Source of the DNA: a virus
Strand: one strand, 5' to 3'
Virus record (IMG/VR): IMGVR_UViG_3300042691_033021
Coordinates: 1-36,604 of that record
DNA length: 36,604 nucleotides
This document shows, piece by piece, positions 23,786-29,790 of the stretch. The notes below the pieces were generated by a model. The model was not told the origin of the DNA. It did not search any database and worked only from the letters and a program-made list of their open reading frames with translations. Made by a program: the position numbers and the translations under genes. The first letter of the stretch is position 1, and each line of letters begins with the position of its first letter.

Positions 23786-24740
23786 GACCAAAATAGGAAT
23801 CATTTTTGAGCCAATCATAGTAAATTTGGAATCCTTCATCTACATCTATTTTTGGATTGAATCCAAAATCATTTCTAGCTCTTGTAATGTCTAGGGCTCC
23901 GCGGCTAGGAAAGTCAGCATCTTTGTCGCGGACTTCTATGTTACCCTTTCCAGCTAATTTTACTGCGAGTTCGGCGGCACTTAGCAACGTTTTACTGTGA
24001 CTTTTGGTGATGTTGTATGTGCCGTTGGCAGCTCGATCTGCAAGGGTGGCAGCAACGAATCCTTCGGCTGCATCGTCAACATAAGTAAAATCTAGAGTTT
24101 CATTTCTACCATTTACTCTGAGAGTCTCACCCTTCATAGCAGTGAGCAGAAATTTTGATATAACACGATCCTCTACATCCAAAGGACCGTAAACGGCACT
24201 TGGCCTTAGAATGGTATGTTCAATGCCATATTTACGGCTGTAATCTTTGACTAACCATTCTCCTGCCAATTTCAAAATACCGTATTGACCCTGAGGGCGA
24301 CAGACAGCATCTTCGGTCACATAGTCTTCGAAATCTCCATAGACCATACTGGAACTGGCATAAGTGAATCTACGAACTTTGTGTTGGACAGCTTTTTCTA
24401 ATAATATCAATAATCCAGTGCTCATTACTGTACTGCCCAAAACTGGATCAGCGTTTACAACTTTTTGTCTAGGAAAACTAGCCAGATGTATTATCGAATC
24501 TATTTGATATTTTGGCAAGACATAATCAAACATACTGGCTTGAAGAATGTCTACCTCAAATACATGAGAAGTAGATATCAATTTTTTTCTTTCTCGGATG
24601 AGATGATCTATCTGGGTTTGAGGGATAATACCGTAATTGGTCATGTTATCAAACACAACCACAGTATGACCTTTTTGCTCTAGTTTTCTTACAATATTAT
24701 GTCCTATTAGACCGAGACCGCCTGTTACTAAAATATTCAA
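23772..24740 (-). CDS. NAD-dependent sugar epimerase/dehydratase (extended SDR)
   Basis: This 322-aa extended short-chain dehydrogenase has the NAD-binding TGGLGLIG (residues 6-13), the Ser of YASSSMVYG (~129-131) and the catalytic pair Tyr153/Lys157 (YGILK). Also typical are DILQ, LASFPRQ and DFTYVDDAAEGFV. Closest in feel are UDP-glucose 4-epimerase or dTDP-glucose 4,6-dehydratase relatives that make nucleotide sugars. It overlaps the upstream SGNH hydrolase by 4 nt. Likely modifies a host or phage surface glycan along with the distant glycosyltransferase; the substrate is not determined. Confidence 0.88.
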   Translation of the reverse strand: MNILVTGGLGLIGHNIVRKLEQKGHTVVVFDNMTNYGIIPQTQIDHLIRERKKLISTSHVFEVDILQASMFDYVLPKYQIDSIIHLASFPRQKVVNADPVLGSTVMSTGLLILLEKAVQHKVRRFTYASSSMVYGDFEDYVTEDAVCRPQGQYGILKLAGEWLVKDYSRKYGIEHTILRPSAVYGPLDVEDRVISKFLLTAMKGETLRVNGRNETLDFTYVDDAAEGFVAATLADRAANGTYNITKSHSKTLLSAAELAVKLAGKGNIEVRDKDADFPSRGALDITRARNDFGFNPKIDVDEGFQIYYDWLKNDSYFGLDKH

Positions 24741-25150
24741 CGTGTCTGCTCCGCTAATACCTTATATCCTCGACCGGTTGGATGAATACCGTCGGCACTC
24801 ATGTGATTTTTAGGTCTTGGTAAGATGATATCACCGTATTCTTTGGCAATACGCACTATTGCATCATGCGGTATAGGTTTACGATCTTGACCAGGGTCGA
24901 TCCAGAACACTCTATCACCTTTGATAATAGATCGCATCTGGCGAAGTTCTTTTTCAGTTTTTACACCCTTATGGTCATTGGCACCCAAACTAATGATAAT
25001 TGTTTTGGCTGGCTTTTCGGAGGCCTTGAGCAAATAGTCTTTATTCCATTGCCAACTATTCCATCCGCCTTTAGAAAAACTTACACATTCTGGACGAGCC
25101 ATAGCAGTCCCTACGGCTATGCTGTCACCTAAGATCAGACATTCTAACAT
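24737..25150 (-). CDS. SGNH/GDSL hydrolase (esterase-like)
   Basis: This 137-aa protein has the SGNH blocks: GDS (Ser10 nucleophile), Gly in KGGWNSWQW, GAND (Asn58) and DGIHP (Asp120, His123). It is shorter than typical GDSL lipases, without signal peptide, so it should act in the cytoplasm or on virions. Such small SGNH proteins are frequent in T4-like marine phages; deacylation or deacetylation of glycans is a plausible role. It is first in an operon with the epimerase, under a consensus sigma70 promoter and a good AAGGAGA ribosome binding site. Confidence 0.87.
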   Translation of the reverse strand: MLECLILGDSIAVGTAMARPECVSFSKGGWNSWQWNKDYLLKASEKPAKTIIISLGANDHKGVKTEKELRQMRSIIKGDRVFWIDPGQDRKPIPHDAIVRIAKEYGDIILPRPKNHMSADGIHPTGRGYKVLAEQTR

Positions 25151-25167
25151 AATATCTCCTTTCGTGT

Positions 25168-25196
25168 ATTATAGCATCTCTATTTACGACGGTCAA
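25168..25196 (-). promoter_or_regulatory. Consensus sigma70 promoter for SGNH-epimerase operon
   Basis: Minus-strand TTGACC, 17-nt spacer, TATAAT. It begins immediately after the pqqA terminator hairpin. Confidence 0.85.
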
Positions 25197-25224
25197 TAAA
25201 AAGCTCACCGTAGTGAGCTTTTTT
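25197..25224. terminator. Terminator after pqqA
   Basis: AAGCTCAC-TACG-GTGAGCTT on the minus strand, an 8-bp stem, followed by TTTATTG; the A-tract on the other side makes it bidirectional. It ends the short pqqA transcript. Confidence 0.88.
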
Positions 25225-25239
25225 AGATTTATCTATGTA

Positions 25240-25311
25240 TTATCGGTTAGCGATGTACATAGTGATCTCAAAACCGAAACGCATTTCAGTTGCTTCTGGC
25301 TTGGTCCACAT
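25240..25311 (-). CDS. pqqA: PqqA, precursor peptide of the cofactor PQQ (23 aa)
   Basis: A 23-codon frame reads [15 protein letters not shown] (1-15) then ITMYIANR (16-23). It matches PqqA of Klebsiella in length and pattern (MWKKP at the start, G-x-E-V-T-x-Y then NR at the end). The two residues that PqqE cross-links, Glu15 and Tyr19 in E-x-x-x-Y, are exactly in place. PqqA is the ribosomal peptide from which PQQ is cut, the cofactor of methanol and glucose dehydrogenases. There is a strong ribosome binding site (AAGGAG, 8 nt spacing), a TATAAT promoter and its own terminator, so it is a full expression unit. No pqqBCDE are visible; host enzymes would process it. I am not aware of phage pqqA as a common gene. 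Confidence 0.88.
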   Translation of the reverse strand: MWTKPEATEMRFGFEITMYIANR

Positions 25312-25340
25312 AATGCTTCTCCTTTTTAACAACAATAAAA

Positions 25341-25374
25341 ACATACTATTGCACAAGTATGTATCTGTATTATA
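25341..25374 (-). promoter_or_regulatory. pqqA promoter and leader hairpin
   Basis: A perfect TATAAT (25369-25374) on the minus strand, with no good -35 box, is followed at the predicted transcript start by a 7-bp inverted repeat ACATACT...AGTATGT (25341-25362) that would form a hairpin at the 5' end of the mRNA, which often stabilises short transcripts. Confidence 0.65.
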
Positions 25375-25428
25375 TGATAAAAACTACCAGAAAACCATAC
25401 TGAAAATCATTAATTTTGCCTAGTTAGA

Positions 25429-25935
25429 TTAACTATTCAAAACCTTAGCAACACTATTCATTACTGCGGCAATACGACCAATGTCACGAAGATTCTCGAC
25501 TGAGTAGCCTTCCTTCTTGAGTGTGTCGTAGTGTGCCTTAACGCAGAAGTGACACTTACCAACAATACTTGCGGCAAGACTAAATGCCTCAAAGTTTGCC
25601 TTTGTGGTTCCGCCATGACTAGCAATAGCGTTCATGCGTAACTGTGCGGGCAAGCCCTTTAACTGTTCGTCATCTGCCATTTCAACGTAGGGATACCAAA
25701 CGTTGTTCTGTGCCATAATACTAGCGGCAGTCATTGCTGATTCTGCATGTACAGGAGCATCTCCTAACATAACGGCTAAAACTTTGCCATTACCAGTTGC
25801 GGCGAGTGCGGCTACAGCACAACCCATAGCCACATCAGCATCTAATGTACTACGCAAAAGGACAGCGTCCAAGTTTAACTTGGTGTCCTTTGCATAGTCT
25901 GGCAACGCTTCTTTGATAGCGTCGATAAATGCCAT
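25429..25935 (-). CDS. ahpD: AhpD alkylhydroperoxidase
   Basis: This 168-aa all-helical protein carries the AhpD active site CHFCVKAHYDTL (CxxC plus His, residues ~130-137). In mycobacteria and others AhpD reduces oxidised AhpC using lipoamide. Here its start overlaps the ahpC stop by 1 nt (TAATG), so the pair is co-expressed. Together they would detoxify peroxides during infection. Assignment is secure by motif and partner gene. Confidence 0.9.
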   Translation of the reverse strand: MAFIDAIKEALPDYAKDTKLNLDAVLLRSTLDADVAMGCAVAALAATGNGKVLAVMLGDAPVHAESAMTAASIMAQNNVWYPYVEMADDEQLKGLPAQLRMNAIASHGGTTKANFEAFSLAASIVGKCHFCVKAHYDTLKKEGYSVENLRDIGRIAAVMNSVAKVLNS

Positions 25936-26501
25936 TACAGAGTCTCCCCACCTACTGTACGGTTACAGGCACATAGCTCTCCAGTCTGTAGTGCATCTAG
26001 CACACGCAGTGTTTCTTCTGGGCTTCGACCCACATTCAAGTTGTTGACAGTAACGTGCTGAATCACATTGTCTGGGTCAACGATGAATGTTGCGCGAAGT
26101 GCCGCACCTGCTGGTGTATAGAACACACCTAACTGCTCAATTAGGCTTAGGTTATGATAATCACCGTGTCCGTCTACAAAGCCACGCTGTGTGTCAGCGA
26201 ATTGATTATGCTTGATATTTTTTAGATCAGCATGAGCATTCTGCCAGCTAACTTTACAAAACTCATTGTCTGTTGAACCTGTTAAAAGAATAGCATCACG
26301 ATCTTCAAATTCTTGTGCTAACTTGTCATAGGCTACGATTTCTGTTGGACATACAAATGTAAAGTCCTTTGGATAGTAAACTATTACTTTCCACTTGCCT
26401 TCCCAAGACTTTTCTGTAATGTCAAAAAATGCATCTTTTGGTTGTCCTGGTCGAACGCCAGTCACTACGAACGGTTCTAATTTATCACCAACTGTTTTCA
26501 T
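25935..26501 (-). CDS. ahpC: AhpC-type 2-Cys peroxiredoxin
   Basis: This 188-aa peroxiredoxin has the peroxidatic Cys51 in DFTFVCPTEIVAYD and C-terminal cysteines in GELCACNRTV, as in AhpC enzymes that pair with AhpD. It reduces H2O2 and organic peroxides. Under a sigma70-type promoter with good ribosome binding site (AAGGAGA). Peroxide defence may support host respiration or protect the oxygen-using heme oxygenase and RNR radical chemistry during infection (inference). Confidence 0.92.
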   Translation of the reverse strand: MKTVGDKLEPFVVTGVRPGQPKDAFFDITEKSWEGKWKVIVYYPKDFTFVCPTEIVAYDKLAQEFEDRDAILLTGSTDNEFCKVSWQNAHADLKNIKHNQFADTQRGFVDGHGDYHNLSLIEQLGVFYTPAGAALRATFIVDPDNVIQHVTVNNLNVGRSPEETLRVLDALQTGELCACNRTVGGETL

Positions 26502-26552
26502 GTTATCTCCTTGTGTGTGTTGAAAACTTTACAACCTCTGTTGTATGTGTAT

Positions 26553-26582
26553 ATTATATATCCTATTAAAAAGCAAAATCAA
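26553..26582 (-). promoter_or_regulatory. sigma70-type promoter for ahpCD
   Basis: Minus-strand TTGATT, 18-nt spacer, TATAAT. The leader includes an inverted repeat ACAAC-AGAG-GTTGT (26531-26544) that could be an operator or hairpin. Confidence 0.7.
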
Positions 26583-26639
26583 TAGGTTTTTTCTAAATAT
26601 TTTTCAATGGCCTTAATAGAAAAAAACAATAACCACTAA

Positions 26640-26664
26640 AATAGAAAAGGCCCCTAAGGGCCTT
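26640..26664 (-). terminator. Terminator of the outer-membrane barrel gene
   Basis: AAGGCCC-TTAG-GGGCCTT then TTCTATTTT on the minus strand, about 20 nt after the stop. Confidence 0.85.
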
Positions 26665-26682
26665 ATTAGAATCTAAATTGAA

Positions 26683-27144
26683 TTAGAAACTTACTTTGAC
26701 ACCGCCACTGATAACATTGCCATCAAAGTTTTCTACGCGAGTTTGCAATCTGCTTTGATAACGATAATCAGCTGTTAGGGCAACATTCTTAGTAACGGCA
26801 TAACTTACACCAGCACCAACTGATGCCTGCCAACCGTTTTGTGTAGTTTGCGGATTAAGATAAGCAACACCGATTTTTGGTGTGAATGTGAGATTACCAA
26901 TTTTGGCAACATCGTAACCACCAACTAGGCTAAAACGATCTAGATCATTTGCGTTTTTAGTATAACGCTCAAAACCTGCAGTGACTCCAACTTTGTCATA
27001 TTTCTGACCAATGGTAATACCAAAACCGTTACGGTCTTGATCCTGTGAGTAATCACGGTTCGCTGTAACTCCAATTTCTACAGCAGAGGCCACGCTGGTA
27101 ACTAATGCCAATACTGTTGCTAATGCAATTTTCTTCATTTTCAA
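26683..27144 (-). CDS. Small outer-membrane beta-barrel protein (153 aa)
   Basis: A signal peptide (MKMKKIALATVLALVTSVASA) is followed by about eight amphipathic strands (EIGVTANRDYSQD, GFGITIGQKYDKVGVTAGFE, FTPKIGVAYL, SVGAGVSYAVTKNVALTADYRY) and a terminal Phe (GGVKVSF), the BAM signal of outer-membrane proteins. It resembles small OmpA/OmpX-like barrels. Perfect sigma70 promoter and terminator make it a separate unit. Phage-encoded outer-membrane barrels may mask receptors against superinfection or alter permeability (inference). Confidence 0.82.
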   Translation of the reverse strand: MKMKKIALATVLALVTSVASAVEIGVTANRDYSQDQDRNGFGITIGQKYDKVGVTAGFERYTKNANDLDRFSLVGGYDVAKIGNLTFTPKIGVAYLNPQTTQNGWQASVGAGVSYAVTKNVALTADYRYQSRLQTRVENFDGNVISGGVKVSF

Positions 27145-27224
27145 TTTCCTTTAAGAATAGTGTGTTTACTGTGTCTGTAAATTAAACGACACTAAATGTT
27201 CAGTGATTTCACTGATCATCAGTT

Positions 27225-27253
27225 AGTATATAGCGATTAGATATAGAAGTCAA
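27225..27253 (-). promoter_or_regulatory. Perfect sigma70 promoter for the outer-membrane barrel gene
   Basis: Minus-strand TTGACT, 17-nt spacer, TATACT. The ~80-nt leader includes a palindrome TCAGTG-AAAT-CACTGA and a GTGTC...GACAC pair, possible operators. Confidence 0.85.
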
Positions 27254-27280
27254 TAAAAAAGTGGCCCGTAGGCCACTTTT
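27254..27280 (-). terminator. Terminator of the tmRNA transcript
   Basis: AAAAGTGGCC-TACG-GGCCACTTTT followed by TTATTG on the minus strand; 10-bp stem. It abuts the barrel-gene promoter. Confidence 0.92.
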
Positions 27281-27680
27281 ACTATTTTTGGTAACAAGGT
27301 ATAGCTACCCCGGACGGCAGTTTTTAGGCTGCAAGTGCAAATCTGCTGTCATTAGCAACAGAGTTGCCAGTGAAGCTGATTGCGCTAACGTCAAATGAAT
27401 CGTCGTTTGCGATTACTTGTTTTGCTTGATTTAGGGTCATCGCCTACCCTGCTGTCCACTCTGTTACTCTTTGCCCTGTCGAAACCAGGTCCGGCCCATC
27501 AGAAGAAAACTTAACAATGTCCGAAATGTCTTGCTCGGATAAATGCTACAATAGACTTAGCAGTCTGTATATACATTTCTCTAAGTTTTAGTTCAGTCTC
27601 GTTCATAAGTTCTCTTTTGGTGGACCGGGCGGGAATCGAACCCGCGTCCAGAACACTTTTCTCTTTGCTTCATACAGCAA
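27281..27680 (-). ncRNA. ssrA: Circularly permuted (two-piece) tmRNA
   Basis: Transcribed leftward, the acceptor piece comes first: GGACGCGGGTTCGATTCC, then CGC and CGGTCC, with encoded 3' ACCA at 27618. The coding piece follows, starting GGGCCGG (27497) and the conserved GGTTTCGAC. GGGCCGG pairs with CCGGTCC over 7 bp including the G3-U70 wobble that marks an alanine tRNA. A P2 pairing (CAGAGTG with GTGTTCTG) is plausible. The tag frame starts at the GCA of ATCGCAAACGACGA (27410) and ends at TAA 27324: 28 codons, ANDDSFDVSAISFTGNSV then ANDSRFALAA. tmRNA with SmpB rescues stalled ribosomes and tags proteins for ClpXP. Acceptor before coding piece means permuted, as known in alphaproteobacteria, some cyanobacteria and some betaproteobacteria. 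Exact ends of the mature pieces are estimates. Confidence 0.92.
27511..27606 (-). CDS. Possible 31-aa peptide in the tmRNA intervening segment
   Basis: The segment between acceptor ACCA end and coding-piece 5' end holds an open frame from ATG 27606 to TAA 27511. It starts MNETELKLREMYIQTAKSIV and ends AFIRARHFGHC, an amphipathic helix pattern. A purine-rich AAAAGAGAA lies before the ATG. It fills most of the spacer, which in known permuted tmRNAs is removed and discarded. Coding could be chance at this length; stated as possible. Confidence 0.35.
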   Translation of the reverse strand: MNETELKLREMYIQTAKSIVAFIRARHFGHC

Positions 27681-27686
27681 TTCTAG

Positions 27687-27716
27687 TATTTAAACAGAAA
27701 AAAATAAAAATGTCAA
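27687..27716 (-). promoter_or_regulatory. sigma70 promoter for the tmRNA
   Basis: Minus-strand TTGACA (27711-27716), 18-nt spacer, TAAATA (27687-27692). The predicted start is near 27680, about 60 nt before the acceptor CCA end. The TGA in TTGACA is also the stop of the upstream 37-aa peptide. Confidence 0.7.
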
Positions 27717-27826
27717 TAAATGATACCGTATAAAAAACACCAAATTTCAAGACCAAATTTGTATAGTAGAAAAGAACCCAAAACGAAAGAGGCAAATGTT
27801 AAATTTATTAACATCAACTTATTCAT
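27713..27826 (-). CDS. 37-aa membrane peptide coupled to the YbaN-like gene
   Basis: The ATG overlaps the stop of the YbaN-like gene (ATGA). The peptide starts MNKLMLINLTFASFVLGSFL and continues LYKFGLEIWCFLYGIIY, so it is almost wholly hydrophobic with one or two short spans. The tight coupling suggests a real partner peptide for the neighbouring membrane protein, but at this size chance cannot be ruled out. The segment between its end and the tmRNA promoter holds nothing else. Confidence 0.45.
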   Translation of the reverse strand: MNKLMLINLTFASFVLGSFLLYKFGLEIWCFLYGIIY

Positions 27827-28233
27827 TTCCACCATCCAATTCTTTTATTTTCTAATTTTCTTTGATCATGCTCTTCTGGTGTTGCAGGATATCTCCATGC
27901 CCAAACTGCAACTAAAAGCATGAATATTGCTGTGCTGATTATCCCTATGGGCTTAACTCCTCCCGTCCACATCAGCACCAAACTCAGACTCATCATAGCT
28001 AACATGAGATATCTTAGTTTGGTTGGGAATACACGTTTCTCTGTCCAATTGGTTAAGAATGGTCCGAAGATTTTGTGATTATAGATCCAGCGATGCATAC
28101 GTTCTGAACCTTTTGAGAAACAATATGCTGAGAATACAATAAATGGTGAATAAGGAATTCCCGGTGTTACTACACCTATGTAGGCCATTCCTAGACTAAT
28201 AAATCCTAAAACGTTCCAAAATAATTTTTTCAT
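27823..28233 (-). CDS. YbaN/DUF454-family inner membrane protein
   Basis: This 136-aa protein matches the DUF454 (YbaN) pattern: WNVLGFISLGMAYIGVVTPG, PYSPFIVFSAYCFSKGSERM, then HRWIYNHKIFGPFLTNW, and two more spans (YLMLAMMSLSLVLMW, IISTAIFMLLVAVWAW). About four membrane segments in all. Function of the family is unknown. It overlaps the peptidase gene upstream by 1 nt and a 37-aa peptide downstream by 4 nt. Confidence 0.85.
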   Translation of the reverse strand: MKKLFWNVLGFISLGMAYIGVVTPGIPYSPFIVFSAYCFSKGSERMHRWIYNHKIFGPFLTNWTEKRVFPTKLRYLMLAMMSLSLVLMWTGGVKPIGIISTAIFMLLVAVWAWRYPATPEEHDQRKLENKRIGWWK

Positions 28234-29225
28234 TACGCTGCCACCACTCTGTTAGGTACTGATGCTACGATAATTTCTTCATGTAAGTTTACTGTAAACT
28301 TACCACCAGCTGCACCATTCAATGTTGCTAGCCTATTGATAGGTTTGCTAGCCCTCACTGACTGGCCGCCGTATGGTATACCTGGAATCGCATAACTGAT
28401 ATGTATCCACACCGTTTGTCCTGGTAGATATTCCAATAATAATTGATCGTATGGGATATTCTTTTCTATCCATACCGCTATTTCATAGTATTTGTGTGCA
28501 GGCACACCTCTAAACTGTAGATCAGCCGCCTGACCGGTACCATGTTGAGCCTGACCAGGACCATGCCTATATGTGTTGGTTATCAGCATGTTTGGGTATT
28601 TGGCCTTCACCGGTTCGAGAATGTTAAGGGCTAATGCTGCTAGATTATTAATTATGTTTTGTACAGGAAGGCCTCGTACATTATCGGCCAGCTGAGGTAT
28701 GGTTCTAGGAAACGTGACATTCTTAATGGCCTGTCCTAGCGTGAATCCGTTAGGAGTTAATTTCAAGCCGTAGGTGATATCGCCTGATACTGGAGGGACA
28801 TCTCTACCTGGGACAGGAGCAGAAGGTTTAGTACCCGGACCTTTAGGTACAGGTGTATTGGTAATTTCCCTATGACGCTCTTTAGTGATTCTTCCTTCTG
28901 CTAAGAATCTATCTGCTTCTCTTTTTCCAGCGGTGTTATCTTCGTCACCCTCAACATTTTGAACAGCCTGCACAACAGTTACCTTAGGAACAGCAGTAGC
29001 AGCAAAGCTTCCTTCTGTCGATGCAGCATTGTAAAGTGCAATAATGCTACCATTTGCATAAACATTTGCGGCATCGTAGACAGGCTCAACTCTACCATTT
29101 GTCCCAAATCTTAAACCCGTGATAGCTGTAAACGGATGCGTGTGAGCTGTAGGTGTGAATGGTCCACTAGGGCTATTTGCTGCACTAGGGCTAGGACTGA
29201 TTGTTGGGGTCGTCGATAATGCCAT
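28233..29225 (-). CDS. Virion-associated M15-type peptidase (tail/baseplate)
   Basis: This 330-aa protein has a Pro/Ser/Thr-rich N-terminal part (TPTISPSPSAANSPSGPF, with HTHPFTAITG), a linker, and a C-terminal domain at ~195-285. The latter has NTYRHGPGQAQHGTGQAADL, giving the H-x6-D zinc motif, and VWIHISY, the third zinc His, of M15/DD-carboxypeptidase-like enzymes. In T4-like phages such domains sit in tail or neck proteins to open peptidoglycan during injection. A TAAATA box 5 nt before the ATG supports late expression. Role inferred. Confidence 0.72.
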   Translation of the reverse strand: MALSTTPTISPSPSAANSPSGPFTPTAHTHPFTAITGLRFGTNGRVEPVYDAANVYANGSIIALYNAASTEGSFAATAVPKVTVVQAVQNVEGDEDNTAGKREADRFLAEGRITKERHREITNTPVPKGPGTKPSAPVPGRDVPPVSGDITYGLKLTPNGFTLGQAIKNVTFPRTIPQLADNVRGLPVQNIINNLAALALNILEPVKAKYPNMLITNTYRHGPGQAQHGTGQAADLQFRGVPAHKYYEIAVWIEKNIPYDQLLLEYLPGQTVWIHISYAIPGIPYGGQSVRASKPINRLATLNGAAGGKFTVNLHEEIIVASVPNRVVAA

Positions 29226-29230
29226 AATAC

Positions 29231-29236
29231 TATTTA
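29231..29236 (-). promoter_or_regulatory. TAAATA box before the M15 peptidase gene
   Basis: CTTAAATA on the minus strand 5 nt before the ATG at 29225, without a Shine-Dalgarno sequence. Confidence 0.45.
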
Positions 29237-29524
29237 AGCCATGGCTATACCGGTAACTTGTTGGAGATATTGATCAGCAAACATTTTATCAGTGGCTTCA
29301 GTGACCGTGATAACGCTTTTAGATAACTTAATTTCTTTGCTAGGATCTACGGTAAACAAATATGGCATCAAAGCTGGCCCTTTAGGACTCATAGCAATTA
29401 CCATGGGATGAGATATCTTGTAGTGCATTACCTGATCATCCACTAGTTTTGCAACAATTTCTTCTCCGCTGGTAAGTTTAATAGTTATTACCTCACCTAC
29501 TGTTACGCCTTTATCGATTAGCAT
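29234..29524 (-). CDS. Sm/LSm-like small beta-barrel protein (96 aa)
   Basis: The pattern VGEVITIKLTSGEEIVAKLV followed by YKISHPMVIAM resembles the strand 1-3 hairpin of Sm-like folds, with a second beta-rich part and a helical C-terminus (TEATDKMFADQYLQQ). LSm-like proteins occur in T4-like cyanophages and related phages; RNA binding is the family role but not shown here. It overlaps the glutaredoxin gene by 1 nt. Could also be an unrelated beta-barrel. Confidence 0.55.
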   Translation of the reverse strand: MLIDKGVTVGEVITIKLTSGEEIVAKLVDDQVMHYKISHPMVIAMSPKGPALMPYLFTVDPSKEIKLSKSVITVTEATDKMFADQYLQQVTGIAMA

Positions 29525-29778
29525 TAAATCATTCCTTTGCCGTATCCGCCGGCAGTTTCTTCTAAGTACTTTCTTAATTCTGTGAAACCACCAATCAATT
29601 TATCATTTATAAAAATCTGGGGCACAGTTCTAGCTGTCGGTACAGCTTCTAATAAGTCTTCTTTGGTGTAACCGTCTCCGATTTTCTTTTCTTCAAATTG
29701 CAGTCCCTTTTGTGTTAATAATGCTTTAGCTTGATCACAATAAGGACAATTATATTTGCTCCATATAATTGCTTTCAT
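29524..29778 (-). CDS. Glutaredoxin
   Basis: This 84-aa protein has the CPYC active site (Cys11, Cys14), the TVPQIFI cis-proline loop and GGFTEL glutathione-binding motif: a canonical dithiol glutaredoxin. It is near nrdB and nrdA and should supply electrons to the ribonucleotide reductase, as in T4 (NrdC). It could also feed AhpC-type enzymes. Confident. Confidence 0.93.
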   Translation of the reverse strand: MKAIIWSKYNCPYCDQAKALLTQKGLQFEEKKIGDGYTKEDLLEAVPTARTVPQIFINDKLIGGFTELRKYLEETAGGYGKGMI

Positions 29779-29790
29779 TTCTTTCCTTTC

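Noticed and set aside
27618-27660. T-arm plus CCA end looking like an isolated or broken tRNA gene
   Set aside because: Its acceptor strand pairs perfectly with GGGCCGG about 120 nt downstream, next to tmRNA-specific motifs, so it is the acceptor piece of a permuted tmRNA.
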